This document shows, one piece after another, positions 49,438 to 62,315 of a stretch of 64,000 nt of DNA. The first letter of the stretch is position 1; the number at the start of each line of letters is the position of its first letter. The translations under genes and the position numbers were made by a program. This DNA comes from Pyxicephalus adspersus. Its lineage: Eukaryota; Chordata; Amphibia; Anura; Pyxicephalidae. The DNA is taken from NCBI RefSeq assembly GCF_032062135.1, contig NC_092859.1:105902471-105966470 (forward strand). Reading direction: 5' to 3'. The notes under the pieces were generated by a model. It was not told where the DNA came from and did not search any database. It saw nothing but the letters and a program-made list of their open reading frames with translations.

Positions 49438-50899
49438 TATGAATGTGAATCTATGTTCATTTACATGTTGTTTTACATTGTACATACAAAGCAATTTACT
49501 GCTGCACATTTAGATGACCTTTATGACACAATTTTAGCATTTTCTAAAACCATCTATCATATGATGGGTGAAAATTTTACAGTTATTACTGATCTTCATT
49601 ACTGTCCAAAAACCTACAAGGAACCACAGTCACTCAAAGAACCATTAGACCTAATAGGGCCAAGACTCATATTGGAGAATATGTGGTAGGAAACTAAGGT
49701 CCTCTGCTCAATTTTTACACACCTGAATGTGTATTTTCAAAAGTGGAATTTCATGGACATGTAATAACCTTTTTAATTAATATGCCTACTGTAGTGTGCA
49801 CATCCTGTATAGAATTTCAATTTAAACAACCACAAATGTATAAAGCAGTTCTCTATTTAAAAAAAAAATATTAATCAAATTTAATTATAAATAAATGCTT
49901 TTATTTAATAGTGTGCTGGTTTTTCATCTAAAAGCAAACTTCACAAAAGAAAAAAAAATATTAACCATGAATGAATGTCTTCATGTCTTGCCCAGTTTCA
50001 TTATTTTTAACACTGTAAATTTTTACTAAATCTGCAAAAAGATGAGTATGCAAAACAATATTTTGATTCAGTTATTTAGGAAAGTGGTACAAAACAAGTA
50101 AATATGACTGATAGCATAACAGCAGCTTTGTTTCTTAGCTGTAGTATATATTTTTAAGCATGTATCAGTGATTAAATTTAACCTAAGAGTAATTGAATAA
50201 TATTCCTTTTTGTACTCATATTTGTTATAGAACTTGACAGCCACAGACTTTTATGACCTGTGTTACTATGGAATCACGCTTTCTTGGTTATGTCAAGCAA
50301 TCTGAAAATGAGTTGACTGATTCACTTTTCTTCTACACACTTCTAAGACAAACTGACATGTCTGACTAGGTTAAATAAAGAACCTGACCTCATTTGGCTT
50401 TGTGATTTGTATTCTTTACTTTCCTGTGTATTACTAATTATTATAAAAAATATAATATAAAAAATATTTAAAAAATTATCTTTTTAAATACAGTATGGTG
50501 AAATCAAGCTTAAGAATATAAAGGATAATTACAGGCATAAAAAGAACAACTCATTGTTGACTCTAAACACTGTATGTATAGCACAGAGATGTAGAAAATG
50601 GAGAATACGCCTAATTCTCCAGTATTAGGTGTGTATTTTTTCGGATTGAGATTAGCTCAAAAGGAGATAGCGTTCGTTCAGCGGATATCAAACCACATTC
50701 AGCTGGCACCATAGCAATAGTGTTAATAGTCTTTGGATAGTATTTTTATTTCATGAACAAAAATAACATTCACAGCGCCATGTAGCATTTTCAAAATGAT
50801 AATATTGTGAATCTTACATTCCCAGCAAAAGTATATGAGATTTCTCCTGTTTGTCCTGCAGTTGCTTCTAGCCCCAAAATCCATTTGTAATGCATTCAA

Positions 50900-50998
50900 T
50901 ACAAAATAACTGTATTGAATGCAATACATTGGATTTTTATGTGTGTACCGCTTTTAGACATATAAAACCGGGAAGAAATGAACCGCTAGGGAGGTTAA
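50900..50998. mobile_element. Possible piggyBac-like terminus
   Basis: The sequence ends CCGCTAGGGAGG followed by TTAA (50995-50998). Its reverse complement begins CCTCCCTAGCGG right after TTAA, as in piggyBac-type non-autonomous elements. The other end was not found. Confidence 0.35.
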
Positions 50999-53206
50999 TT
51001 TGGAAACCTCCAGTAGTCTCCCAGGATTTCTGAACTCCCCTTTGTTCTGAGCTAGGGTTCTAACAATACTGTTCCCTCAGGCTTTGCACTGCTTTACTGT
51101 CCGAGCCAGACTTGGCCCCAGGCTCAAAGTCAAATCAAAGGCTCAAACTCATCTTAGACTCAAATATTAATCCCATCCTTATACTTAGAGAAATGAATTT
51201 CCTTTCATCATAATCAGCCAATAGGCTGCAGTGCCATATCCAAATCCTGGCCTGGGAGAGGGATAAAGTGTTTGGTCCACCCATTTCTTCCAAGAAACTA
51301 TGGACCAGAATCTCAAATAAAGAGCAGCAAATCTACATCTATAAAATTACCTGCTGCCTTATCCAGGTCCTTTAACTCTTTCCCAGATGAAATAGAGGAG
51401 AATACTGCCAAATACCTTCTAATTTGGCTTCACACTCTACTCCAACTGGCAGTGCAGGAGTTTTTAAGCAATTAAGTCATCCAAGGGCTCTGATCTCTTC
51501 TCTCATTCTACACATCTTCTCTGTATTTACAATAAATGTAAGCAACCAGGTCACACCTGGGGGAAAAGGGGAATGGGGTAGCAAATCTGTTGAAATGTAA
51601 CTGAAAGTACTTTCAAATGTACATTTTGAGGATGAACAGTTCCTTTGTGCCTTCATCTACAGAGGTCAGCATATTTACTGCTTGTTGACATTATGCAAAT
51701 CACTGAACCTGAATACAGTTCTACTTTAAAGTCAATTTCATCCTTAGAATCATTAGATTAGAATCCTGGATGAGTAATACGTTTTTCAGTCTGTACAATA
51801 AATTCAAAAGTATATTAAAATAACTAATGTGTATTAGTCACAAAACTTTTTTTAGCATGATAGAAAAAAAATGTAATGAACAAGGCACTGAAACTAAGCC
51901 AATAAAGCTACTAGAATATGTTTGACCGTATCTATATCATAAAGAAATGCACACCTTCCAGTCCTTGACCAAAAGAAATAATCGGTTGGTGCATGCAGTG
52001 ACGGTGCAAATGGTGCAAAATTAATATTCAAATAAGTCACTGGCACTCACAAACAAATATTAGTTTCCAGGTTCTTATTAAGTAACATTGTGATTAGAAG
52101 CCAATGTTTCAGAGATACACATGAGGAGGTCCTGTGTGTCCCCAAAATGTTAGATGGTAAATGTGCAACCTCGATTCAATTAAAAAAGTTTGTGAACTAC
52201 AAAAATAAATCCCTGAATGTTTACAAAATGTAAATAGGCATGAATGATGTCATTATATTGTTTCAAAATGTAAACCAGTAAAAACTATTTTGAGTCACAT
52301 TGCATTAATTTGGCACACACAATAATTCATTGGATCACGGTTGGTAATTACAAACAATCCCACCTTCAACTGATCTTTAATAATACCGGTTTTGATGGCT
52401 CCCTGTAAATAGGAGCAGACCTAAATGTTCATATGTTTTCCCCATTGGAAACAACTAAAAAGTGTACAGGCAAACAAACCAGTGTCAACTTATCAAAAGG
52501 AACAGGCAGAGTTTAGGGCAGGCAGTGTTTTTAGAATTATTATATAGATCAGTTTACATAAAGTCTGGTTATTTAGAACTATCACGAGTGGTGGGTTAAA
52601 TCCGATGACAAAACAAGCATAACAGGGCAGATCTCTTGTAATAGAAGTGGCAGTCAGAATTTTCAAAACGGTATACTAAAGGATACAGCTTGCTCAAGTA
52701 CTAACATCGTCCACTGATGATTATCCATACTAATTGAATGGGAGCCATGAGGTCACGTACAATTCTCAACAACTCGATCATTTATATACGCCTTAAAAAA
52801 ATTAACATAAACTATTACCTTCAGTGCCAACATATAGTCATCATGACTATGTAACATAACTTTGGTGGTCTAAAGTTATCCAGGTTTTTTATCTTTATTG
52901 AATAATCTCTACAATAGTTCTTAAAATGTCACAATTAACAGTATGGAATAGCAGACATCTAATGGGCACAGAGCTGAGAATAAAAACAGAATGGTGTCCA
53001 CGCTTATGGTTATAGTAAAGAAAATGGTTAGGAAAGAAAAAAAAAAGGAGAGAACAGCACCTGGTTAGTCTTATAGCAGGAAAAACTATAGCTCTTGGCA
53101 GAAACATATCTAGAATGGCTAAATAATATTATTCTTCAGACTCATTAGGCAAAGGAGACACTAACAATCTAGGGAACCAATTCTGATGCAGTCTGATTGA
53201 CATCGT

Positions 53207-53431
53207 AGGCCTGATTAAATAAAGCTCTCCAAGGCTGGAGAGGATACACTTTCATCAGTAAAGCTGGGTGATCCAGCAAACCTAGAATGGATCTGGTCCA
53301 GGATTTAAAAACTATTGCTAGCAAATAGCAAATTACTTTGAAAAAATCTATTTGAGGTTCAATGTATCACCCAGGTTCACTAATGAAAGTGTATCCTATC
53401 CAGCCTTGGACAGCTTTAATAAATCAGGCCC
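53207..53431. mobile_element. Palindromic MITE, copy 7
   Basis: A close match to the family's left half (AGCTCTCCAAGGCTGGAGAG, GGTGATCCAGCAAACC); the right half is diverged in its middle but has an intact end. Confidence 0.87.
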
Positions 53432-54289
53432 ATTGACCTCAATTGTAATTTATCCTTTTTACTTATACTCACTTGATGACGATATGAATTTAAATATATA
53501 TTAGGGAATGTTACAAAATGCAGTATTTTGATAAATAGAGTACTGCTGAAAATGCTAATAAACTGAACTGGATGTGTAAATGACTGAATGTTCCAGTGTA
53601 ACCAAAGTACAAAATCTAATTTATGCAACATTTTGTTCTAGAACTGCTCAGCCTGGCTGCTTGATATTAATGACATGAATAATTGCACTATTCTTTCAAA
53701 TCTTAAAAGGTCACTGTTTCAGTTTTTTTTTTTTTTACTTTTTTCTGCTAATTCCAGAATTTTCTATTTTAAGATTTTTATTATAAAGCACCTGTGACCT
53801 TTCAAAAGCTGCTGGATTATAAATTGTGTAAAGGAAATAGTGTGATCAGTGCAAATAAGATGTCAGATCGACTCTTCCCCCTTCTATATGCAGGTACATT
53901 ATTTTTCAGAACAGTATCTTGCCGCCACATTCTTCGAGAATTACACAGGTTTTTTTTAATATATACCCTTGAACAAATGATTTTTTAAAAGGACATACAA
54001 TGAAAAAATACTAAAACATATAAATATATACCATAAACAATAGTGCAGTAATCTTAACCTCTTACTTCATATTTAATAGGATTCTATGATAGAGATCAAA
54101 TTATATTTTTTATATTTGGTTAGGGTAGAGTAGGGTTAGGGTCTTATATAGGTTTGTATTGTATTCTCCTCTTTGAGAAGATTCATTATATGTCCTGGTG
54201 ATAGCTGAAACAAGAGCAAAAATGAAAGGAAATCTAATGATAGTAAACTACACATGTTCTGGTCCTTTCAAAACATATGTAGAAGAATT

Positions 54290-54599
54290 AGGCTACATAC
54301 ACATGTCAGATGATTCTCGTCAGAGTGTTGCCTCAGGGCTAGTATCAGACGAGTATCTGGTGTGTGTACAATGCACGTCTCACGTCGTGATGGATCCATG
54401 AATAATGAATAATCGTAATACAAGTGAAAGGGAGAGAGCGAAATGGGGTGCCGCTCCATCATTCTCCCCCTCCCCTCTCCACAGAGCAGAATGATGTTGT
54501 ATGTACAGCGCTCATTCATGCATCCTTCAGTCTTGTAATTGGAAAGGATTGTGAAAGTTCATTTCCAACGACAATTATTGAACGTGTGTACACAGCCTT
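54290..54599. mobile_element. MITE with TGTACACA ends, copy 2
   Basis: Ends GGCTACATACACA and TGTGTACACAGCC are inverted copies. The interior shares with 30621-30872 (inverted) the GGAAAGGATTGTGAAAG, GGATCCATGAA and CTCCCCCTCCCC-type text. Confidence 0.75.
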
Positions 54600-56239
54600 T
54601 ACTTCCAATAGAGACATCTGTTCCACTGACAACCATTAGAGGTAGGATTTCTTAATATTATTAGAACCTTTACAATTTCAGTTATCTCTCTGAGAACAGA
54701 AAGTGATGGGAGAGCTCCCAAATGGGCTTTTTTCCATCCCGTTCCAGGCTTGTGTTGATGGCATTTGTTTGAAAATGGTTTGAAAAGGCTTCAGTAGTCA
54801 ATCAAAATTCACTGACAGATAAATTTGAAATGCATTTGACCTACTTCTGACTTGCTTCAGATGGGTTTATTACTATAGACTTTTAAAGGAATGCAAGATC
54901 CCTTTCAATAAACCTTAAAATGTTCAGAGACCAGGCCTTGGAGGTTTTCCTTATTTTGAACTAAATAAATAACGTTTCAACATATTTTACCTGAATGGCA
55001 CCATAGCAATGTAAACTATGCCTTAAAGAGCCTACCCTAGGAGCATGGGAACTAATAAAACGACTAGTCTGGGGCATACTAAATTCAGCCTACTAGACTA
55101 TCCCAGATTAATTTCTTAGGAGCCTAGGGAAATAATGGTACACATGCTGTACAGAGTATAAATTGTATGTGTATTTATGTATGTATGGCATAATAAATAT
55201 TGTGAAATAAAGACTTGAAAAAAGGTTATATCAAAATACAGCTGAAATTTGTTTAATTAGATGTTGCCATTAGTTATTTTCACACATTTTCTGAGATGTA
55301 AATTATGGTGTTTAAAATCTGCCGAGTTTCCAAGCAAAACCCCTTTACATCAAATCTAAGTGACACAGCCAGTGATTTTTTTTTGAGCCTACAGCTATAG
55401 TTGTTCTTTTTTGTGTATTAAAATATAAAAATCTATTCTAGCAACAAGCCAGCTAGGCAGAACAAAGTGGAAAGCTTACAGCAAAATTGTTTCCATCTCC
55501 AAAACTGAAGAAGAAGCTCTATTTTTCACCTCTTGTACTGAAGCCAATATTATTAGTGTGTGATTATGAATCCTAATAAACAACTGAACAGTGCATGTAA
55601 GGCTGTATGGGGCATGCTAAATTAACACCATATTTAGAGCACTATGATAAAGACACTAATTAAGACTTTCAAAGCTTGGCATCATGTTAGTTCTCTACAC
55701 TTGAAAATTAAATGAATTACCATTTAAAGCAGGCAAAAGCCTAGGATCTGTTTTATCTCTCAGTAAACACAGAGTAAGTTAGATGATTCTGAAATGAGGA
55801 CACAGATGAGATACTGAGATAATTTGCATTGCATTTGGTGGGACCCAGGTGCCCTTTAGTAGATGACTATACCTGCTCTTATGCTGGGTTTACACTGTAC
55901 TTCTGTCTTGGCAGACATGGTAAACTAACAGACCCAAAAAGTACCAACAAAGGTACATGCAGCAATTTAGGCAGTGTACCAACACGTAAACTACATGCAT
56001 TATGACAGCTGGAGAATATGAACAGGGTTGTTAAATCACATTTTTATCTACAATAACACAATAACTTTTACAACTGTTAAAACAATAGTTCAGAACCAAA
56101 GTTTATACATGTACAGTATTTTAAATGTTATCAAATGTAACTATTCATTGTGGTTGAATATATTTTCCGTGCACAAGATTTAAAGTCAAAGTCCTCAAAT
56201 TATGTATTATTAAGGAGTAACAAGCACATATTTGAAATG

Positions 56240-56760
56240 TGTTCTTCTCACGCTTGGAGAGAAGGAACCAGTAGGAGCATTATGGGTAGACCAATAATGG
56301 TGCCCTAGGAAGGGCTAAGGCGCAAAGTCTAAGCAACAGCCTTGTTTTCTCCAGAGACTCTACAGGTGAGGATGTTGGGCTGCAGGCTATTGCCAGGTGT
56401 CAGTCCCTGGGCACATCAGGGTGGGCAGGATAACAAGCGTAACTAAATCAGCAAGCAGAGAACAGTCAAGGAAGGCTGGGGTCATGGCAGACAGCAGGCA
56501 AGCAAAGTCAGGAACAAAGCCTACAAGGTCAAGTACCAGAAACCTAAAGAATAGATTCCTGTGATACGGGGGTCACCGAAGAAACAAGGTGTAGAGAAAA
56601 TGCTCATAGTGCTTGGGGGCTCAGTAGTAGTGGGGATAAGTAACAAAAAGTAGTGGAGATAACGCTGAGCATTGTGTATAAACCAGCTAAATAGCCAAGG
56701 GCGATTCAGAAGCTATCTCCTGTGTCGCAGCATTGCTGGAGATTGTGTTGTCATATTGGC
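56240..56760. repeat. GC-richer repeat-like block
   Basis: CAG/AGG-rich sequence (for example GGCAGACAGCAGGCAAGC) unlike the surrounding AT-rich intron. It resembles transposon-derived sequence, but no ends or protein could be defined. Confidence 0.35.
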
Positions 56761-57059
56761 TCCTAAAGTCACATTTTTTGGTATTGTAGAGGTGTTAAAC
56801 GTGTCTGGTCCTTCATGTTTAAACTCTTGGCTGAGGTGACTGGTATAATTGTTAATTGCTTAATTTAGGTATTGAACAATACCCAGTAGCATATTGGCCT
56901 ATTGTTACCCATTGTTTATGTGCCAATAGACAGGCTTTTGCAGGATATTGGAGAAGTACCAGATACACAGACTGTTTCAGAGATCATACAGAAATTTAAT
57001 GTACAATTTAAAAAAATGTTTGCTTGCAACATGGTTTAGGCACTTAATTTGAATGCATA

Positions 57060-57255
57060 CTGGTCATCTTGGCTTGCTCATTCTAAATGTATATATATAT
57101 TGATGAAGTTAATATTTTTTTTTTTACTTCTGTGTACACCATATATGTGAATTGTCTCCTTTTTTCCCTTCCTGGTCCTAATTATATTTAATTGTTTGTA
57201 ATACTGTTTGTTTTCTATGCAAATTAAAATAAAAATTATATTACAAAACAAGAAG
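57060..57255 (+). repeat. Possible LINE 3' tail
   Basis: Ends TATGCAAATTAAAATAAAAA plus TTATATT after a T-rich stretch, similar in style to L1/Tx1 3' ends in amphibians. Weak evidence. Confidence 0.25.
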
Positions 57256-57399
57256 CTATTTCCTGATTGCCAGTGTAAGGGATGATGCTGATAAAACTTG
57301 GAAGAGCAGGAGCGCCTGGGATCAGAACCGCCCATACGGAGGTATGGGAGGAGGTAAATGTGACAGTTCTTACTGTGAAATAGTATTTATGTAGTTAGC

Positions 57400-57690
57400 C
57401 AATCAAACAAAAGGTCAGGGCAGGCAGAAGATAAGGTGACTTCTGTAATATGGCAGAAAGTCAGGGCAGGTGGCATACAAGAGAGCATCAGTGATCAAGC
57501 AGAAGGCCAGGGCAAGCAACAGCGAGGTGGCATTGGTAGACGTGTAGAAGATCAGGACAAGGCTATGCACATGCTAGGGAGAGTCTCTGCTAGGGAAAGT
57601 GCAAGGGAGCTGGTTCAAAGTCACAGCACCAGCCACCATTACTGCTGAGGATAAACTAGTCTCTGCCCCTTTAAGGTGCGTTTTCTCCCT
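57400..57690. repeat. Purine-rich block with imperfect tandem units
   Basis: GTCAGGGCAGG recurs at about 57413 and 57460, with GGCCAGGGCAAGC following near 57505. The spacing is about 47 bp and the units are imperfect. It may belong with 56240-56760. Confidence 0.4.
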
Positions 57691-59394
57691 CAGAGGAGTG
57701 TCAATGTAAGAGTTGGAGAATATAAGGTATTTTACAGAGTCTAATTGAAATCATATTTATTAATTTATCATTAAGACATTAAAAATACCCAATTTAAAAA
57801 AAAGACATTAAAAAAAGTCAATTTAGAAATTACCCTTCACAACTAAGAGCAATGAGAATTATGGTAAAATGCTCAAATGTGTTATACAATGCAACAAGGT
57901 ATTTGTCATTTCAAGTGCTGATGCCTTCTGGCAATGAAGAAGCCCCCTCCTATCCATATAAAAACTCCAGGACAAAATTCTTGGTATGGGACACACTTTC
58001 TTAGATCATATTTTTCCCTTTTTTTGTAATTTACAGATAATTTGACAGATTATCTTGGTATCAATTTTTTGGTGATGGCTAGGGCATTCTTTAACATAAA
58101 CAAAATAAACTAATAAAACTAAGCAAATGTTTAAGAAATGAAAAAAAGTTGAATTTTCAATATTAAATAATAAGAAAATCACATATGCCATGAAAAGCAC
58201 AACATGGCAATTTTCTTTTTGTTTTCTATTTGGTCTAGGGTCTTATGTCATCCATTTTTTTCTATGCTAGAAATGCAGTACAATAAGAGTCAAAGGTTTA
58301 CATTGGCATATACATTGGCAATATATTGGTATATACATTGGCAACAGTCAGCAATGTATTGGCATTTCCAAATAAAAATTAGGCAATTACCATCTGGGAC
58401 TGTTGGCAAATGTTCCAGTTATACATAAGGAAACCCCACAGTACCAAAACAGGAAGGGGAAAAATTCTACATAAAATGTCATGATGTCATAAAGTGACAT
58501 GATGTTTAAAGGACCTATTTTTTTAATGATTTGGTCCAAAAACAATAGAATTCTTCTTTTTCTTTGATAAATGAAGGAAAAATCATTTTTTAAATTTTTT
58601 TTTTATTGCCTTTCACATTTGTAATTAGATACTGGATCTGTGGGTATGTAATGCATTAAGATACATTCTTGAAAAAGAGTGAATTTGCATTTATTATACT
58701 AATCCTCATGATATTAAATTGATGCAATTGACAAAATGATTTTATGTGATAAATATCAATCATGTCCCCTGCTTTGAAATGTGTTTGCTAATTACAAATC
58801 CAGAAAACAACTTTAACCTGCTGACATTACTGGGCTCATGAAAAAGGCAGATGGAAAAGTCAGTCATCATCTTAAACTAACAAAGCTTTAGTAAGATAAA
58901 ATCGTATTGGCTGTGATGGGTTATTGCAGTATTAACATTCTATTTCTCTTTTGTTCTGTAATAAATATATGTATGTTATAAATAAGCGTTCATGTGTTTA
59001 TATAATACACACAACTGCTTTATGTACATATTATAGTACACAACAATGTTTTTCAATAACATTTTTATGTTAAAATGTTATGGGCAAAAAAACAAAATAC
59101 AGTGTAAAGCATCAGAAAGACAAAGTACGATATAACAGGTGTTAAATTCTTAAACATTAGAAAAAATCTGGTATGGCAAATTTAACCAATAAAACACGTC
59201 AGAGGTATGAAAATGTAGAGAGTGTTTCCTATAATCTAAAATATTTCTGCAGTACCTCTGACCCTCTAATTATATAACTGAAACTTCTCATTTCTGACTA
59301 ATACAAATCTGTAGAGACAGCAGCCGATTTGCCCGACTGACACTTTAAAGTGTCTGCCCTTTCCTCCTAAGGTCTATTTTTACTATATTTTGTA

Positions 59395-59487
59395 AAAGAA
59401 GATAATAGGAAAAGAAGAGAACAGGAAGGGAAAGAGGAGGGTGGAAAAAGGAGGAAGAAAAGATACAAGGGAAAGGAAGGAGGGCTG
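59395..59487. repeat. Polypurine tract
   Basis: Roughly 90 bases that are almost all A and G on the plus strand. Confidence 0.85.
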
Positions 59488-59577
59488 TGATTATTAGTAT
59501 GGCCATTTTAAAGAATGATCACATTGATGATAACTCCTCATGTCCTGGCTGGGATGGATTCTGGCTGGGTGATGACC

Positions 59578-59621
59578 GTAACAGAAGGGACTGGACACTG
59601 TAACAGAAGGGACTGGACACT
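59578..59621 (+). repeat. 22-bp tandem duplication
   Basis: The unit containing GTAACAGAAGGGACTGGACA is present twice head to tail with no differences. Confidence 0.93.
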
Positions 59622-60604
59622 GTGTGAGGTGTGCCCAACGCCTTTTCAGGAAAGCATAAAAAAACATAACTGTAAATAAGAGAACCAAGCTACCAATCAC
59701 GGAAAGAAAAGTGCTACAAACTGTTCCTTACACTAGCTAACAATAACTCCAACTGTTTCACTGAGGAATTTTAAAATCCTATTTATGTTCATTGGAATAT
59801 TTAGGAACTTCTAAATTGCTGTACTTATTAGTTTGGTCTCAATCATATATATCTCAGTGGAGGCCATTTAAATGGTTATCTAATTTCGACAGAGCACTTT
59901 GAGAATTTTCCATAGCAAAATGTAGGAGCTGGAATATATTTAGGAATCCGTTACACATACTGTCTTTTAGGTGTCTGATTGTCAACTGTGTAATTTTTCC
60001 CCTAGAAAAGTTTAAAATCGTTTCCATTGTCATGGAGTAAGTGCAAGAGGAAAGTGCAAAAAGAACCAGACCAGTAAATGAGAATGCAAAACATAAGACT
60101 AAGAAAGAAGGAATTAGCTTCTTCCAGTCCAGGGTTCACTTGGGAAACTTGAGGACATATCGGTTACGAGGTGCAAGCAAGGGCTAAATTAGAGACAGAG
60201 AAAGGGAGGCAGCCCCATCAGCACAAATAACATAACAATTTTTTTATCATACATAAAGTCATGATGAGCATAAACACCCTACAGCAACATAAGAACAATG
60301 CAGGAAGAAGACAAGGAAAAGGACTGGCTCCAGTTAACTAAAAAAGGTAAGCCCAGTAGAGTATCCCATGTGCGAATGTCCATGAAGGGAGACTTTGCTG
60401 CTGGAGTAAATGTGGATGGGCTTCCAGTCTTCTGTCCTGAGGGCAAGTCATGTTGCAGAGTCTGGTGTTGGGATATGAAAGCTAGATATACCTGGAGATA
60501 GCAACACCATGTGGCCATGTAAAGGGCTAGGAAATTCACTATTGACAAATTAGGGTATGCTGGGATACCCACAAGAAAACAGGGGCAGGACAGAGCCACT
60601 CTCC

Positions 60605-60828
60605 AGGCCTGATTTATGAAAGTTCTCCAAGGCCAAAGAGAATACTTTTTCAGAAGTGAAGCTGGGTGATCCAAAAAACATGAAATGGATTTTTGAAAAT
60701 CATTTGCTATTTGCTAGCAAATGTTTTGAATCCTGGGCCAGATCCATTCCAGGTTTGCTGGATCACCTAGCTTCACTGCTGAAAGTGTATTCTCTCCAGC
60801 CTTGGGAGAGCTTTCATAAATCAGGGCC
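60605..60828. mobile_element. Palindromic MITE, copy 8
   Basis: Terminal CCTGATTTATGAAAGTTCTC faces GAGAGCTTTCATAAATCAGG. The centre reads CATTTGCTATTTGCTAGCAA, itself palindromic. Confidence 0.86.
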
Positions 60829-62156
60829 TCTGTGTCAACAGCTGACTAGTCTGGCAAATCCAGAGCAGAAAGAATAAAAATGGCTGGAAACTCACATATA
60901 TTCACTGCAGCCTAAAGGAGAGCCAAATAACCCTCAATGCCTCGTTGCATCCATGGCAATGGAATCCTTAAAAATTTCCAAGAAATTCTTTCTCCCTGAA
61001 GAGTTTCCACTGAGAGAAGATGCAGCCCTTCAAATGTCGGGTCTCACCTTAGCGAGGATGGAAAAAAAGACTCTGTCTTGAAGCTGCTTGTATTAGCGGT
61101 ATGTTATGCCAGCCTATATCTGTTAATGTATTGTGGGAAGCATGTGCCATCAAATCTTCTGCGTCCCACTCACTGTACAAGATGTGCTGCGAAGTCAAGC
61201 TGTCCTTCCTAGGCACATCTGTATAGTGGCTACTGAAAAGGGTAAAAGAAGTAAAAATGCACATACTGTACCAAAGAATTAAGAAAAGGTTCTTTGCATC
61301 CCGTAGCAACATACTATAAGGCTCACGTTTGTATTGATTCAAGCTTACTGACTGTGGGAGAAGAACAAAGAAGAGCAGATAAAGAACAGTGAAAAGTCGT
61401 CATCTGTTCTTTTATTTGTACTGCAATGTATCTTTCGGTAACCAATTTCCACTTAGGGGGCTGTATTGATCATAATTGTGGGAACTTCAGTTACAATTAC
61501 CAGTGACTTCATTTATTTATTTTACAATGCTACAGCCTATGAAGGGTTTTTTCCTCCTCATTTCAGACTGACTGTTCTTTTATTAGAAACTATTGAAAAA
61601 GGAGGCAGCAAAGGGTGTGTAAAATTCTATGACTTAACTATATCTATACAATGTATGCCCATTTTGATAATAAAATGTTTAGTTCTTAATATCCTGTCAT
61701 CTTTGCCTCTTTCATCTAAAAATTGTGCAAGACAAAAATCAATGGTAAAGGCAGACAAACTTCCCTGGTATAGCTTACTATTTATATGTATATCATTTAA
61801 AGTTCTATTTTACTGCTTTCTACAGCTAAGCCTTGTGTGTCCAATATTATCTTCAAAGTTAATTTTGTTTTTAATGATTAATTATGGTATGCTCTTTTTA
61901 TTGCACCATAAATACTCAAAGCATTTTCGCCTCGTGTTGTAATTTAATCGAGCCACATATATCCACGTTAACATTATTGTTGAGTCAAGTTAGATCTGTA
62001 TTGCAGATAAATATGTCTACGCTGAAAGTCAGGAATAATTTCATGGGAAGCAGGCATAGTGACCAAATAGTCAACTGTAGGTATTTTCCTGTTCCTGTTT
62101 TTTATTCACCTTTGAATATGGCATGTGTAAAATAGTTTAATTGTTTTTGACACATT

Positions 62157-62315
62157 GGGCCTGATTTAATAAAGCTCCAAGGCTGGAGAAGCAAAACTAT
62201 CATTAAAGAACCTGGGTGAATTAGCCTGGAAACCTGGAAACCTGGTTTCCAGGTTCGTCATTAGTTGGCAAATGGTTAAATCCTGAATCAGATCCATTAC
62301 AGGTTTGCCAGGCCT
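62157..62315. mobile_element. Palindromic MITE, copy 9 (truncated)
   Basis: The left end CCTGATTTAATAAAGCTCC is intact. The centre has an extra AAACCTGG repeat forming a small palindrome, and the right end stops at GGTTTGCCAGGCC. Confidence 0.72.

Noticed and set aside
57436..57648. A 70-codon frame rich in Gln, Gly and Arg
   Set aside because: The reading follows the imperfect tandem repeats of a purine-rich block, so it is compositional.
60279..60674. A 131-codon minus-strand frame
   Set aside because: Its N-terminal end falls in the palindromic MITE, and the rest has no recognisable domain or similarity.
61466..61942. A 158-codon plus-strand open frame rich in hydrophobic residues
   Set aside because: Composition follows from T-rich DNA; no domain, no splice context and no similarity I know.
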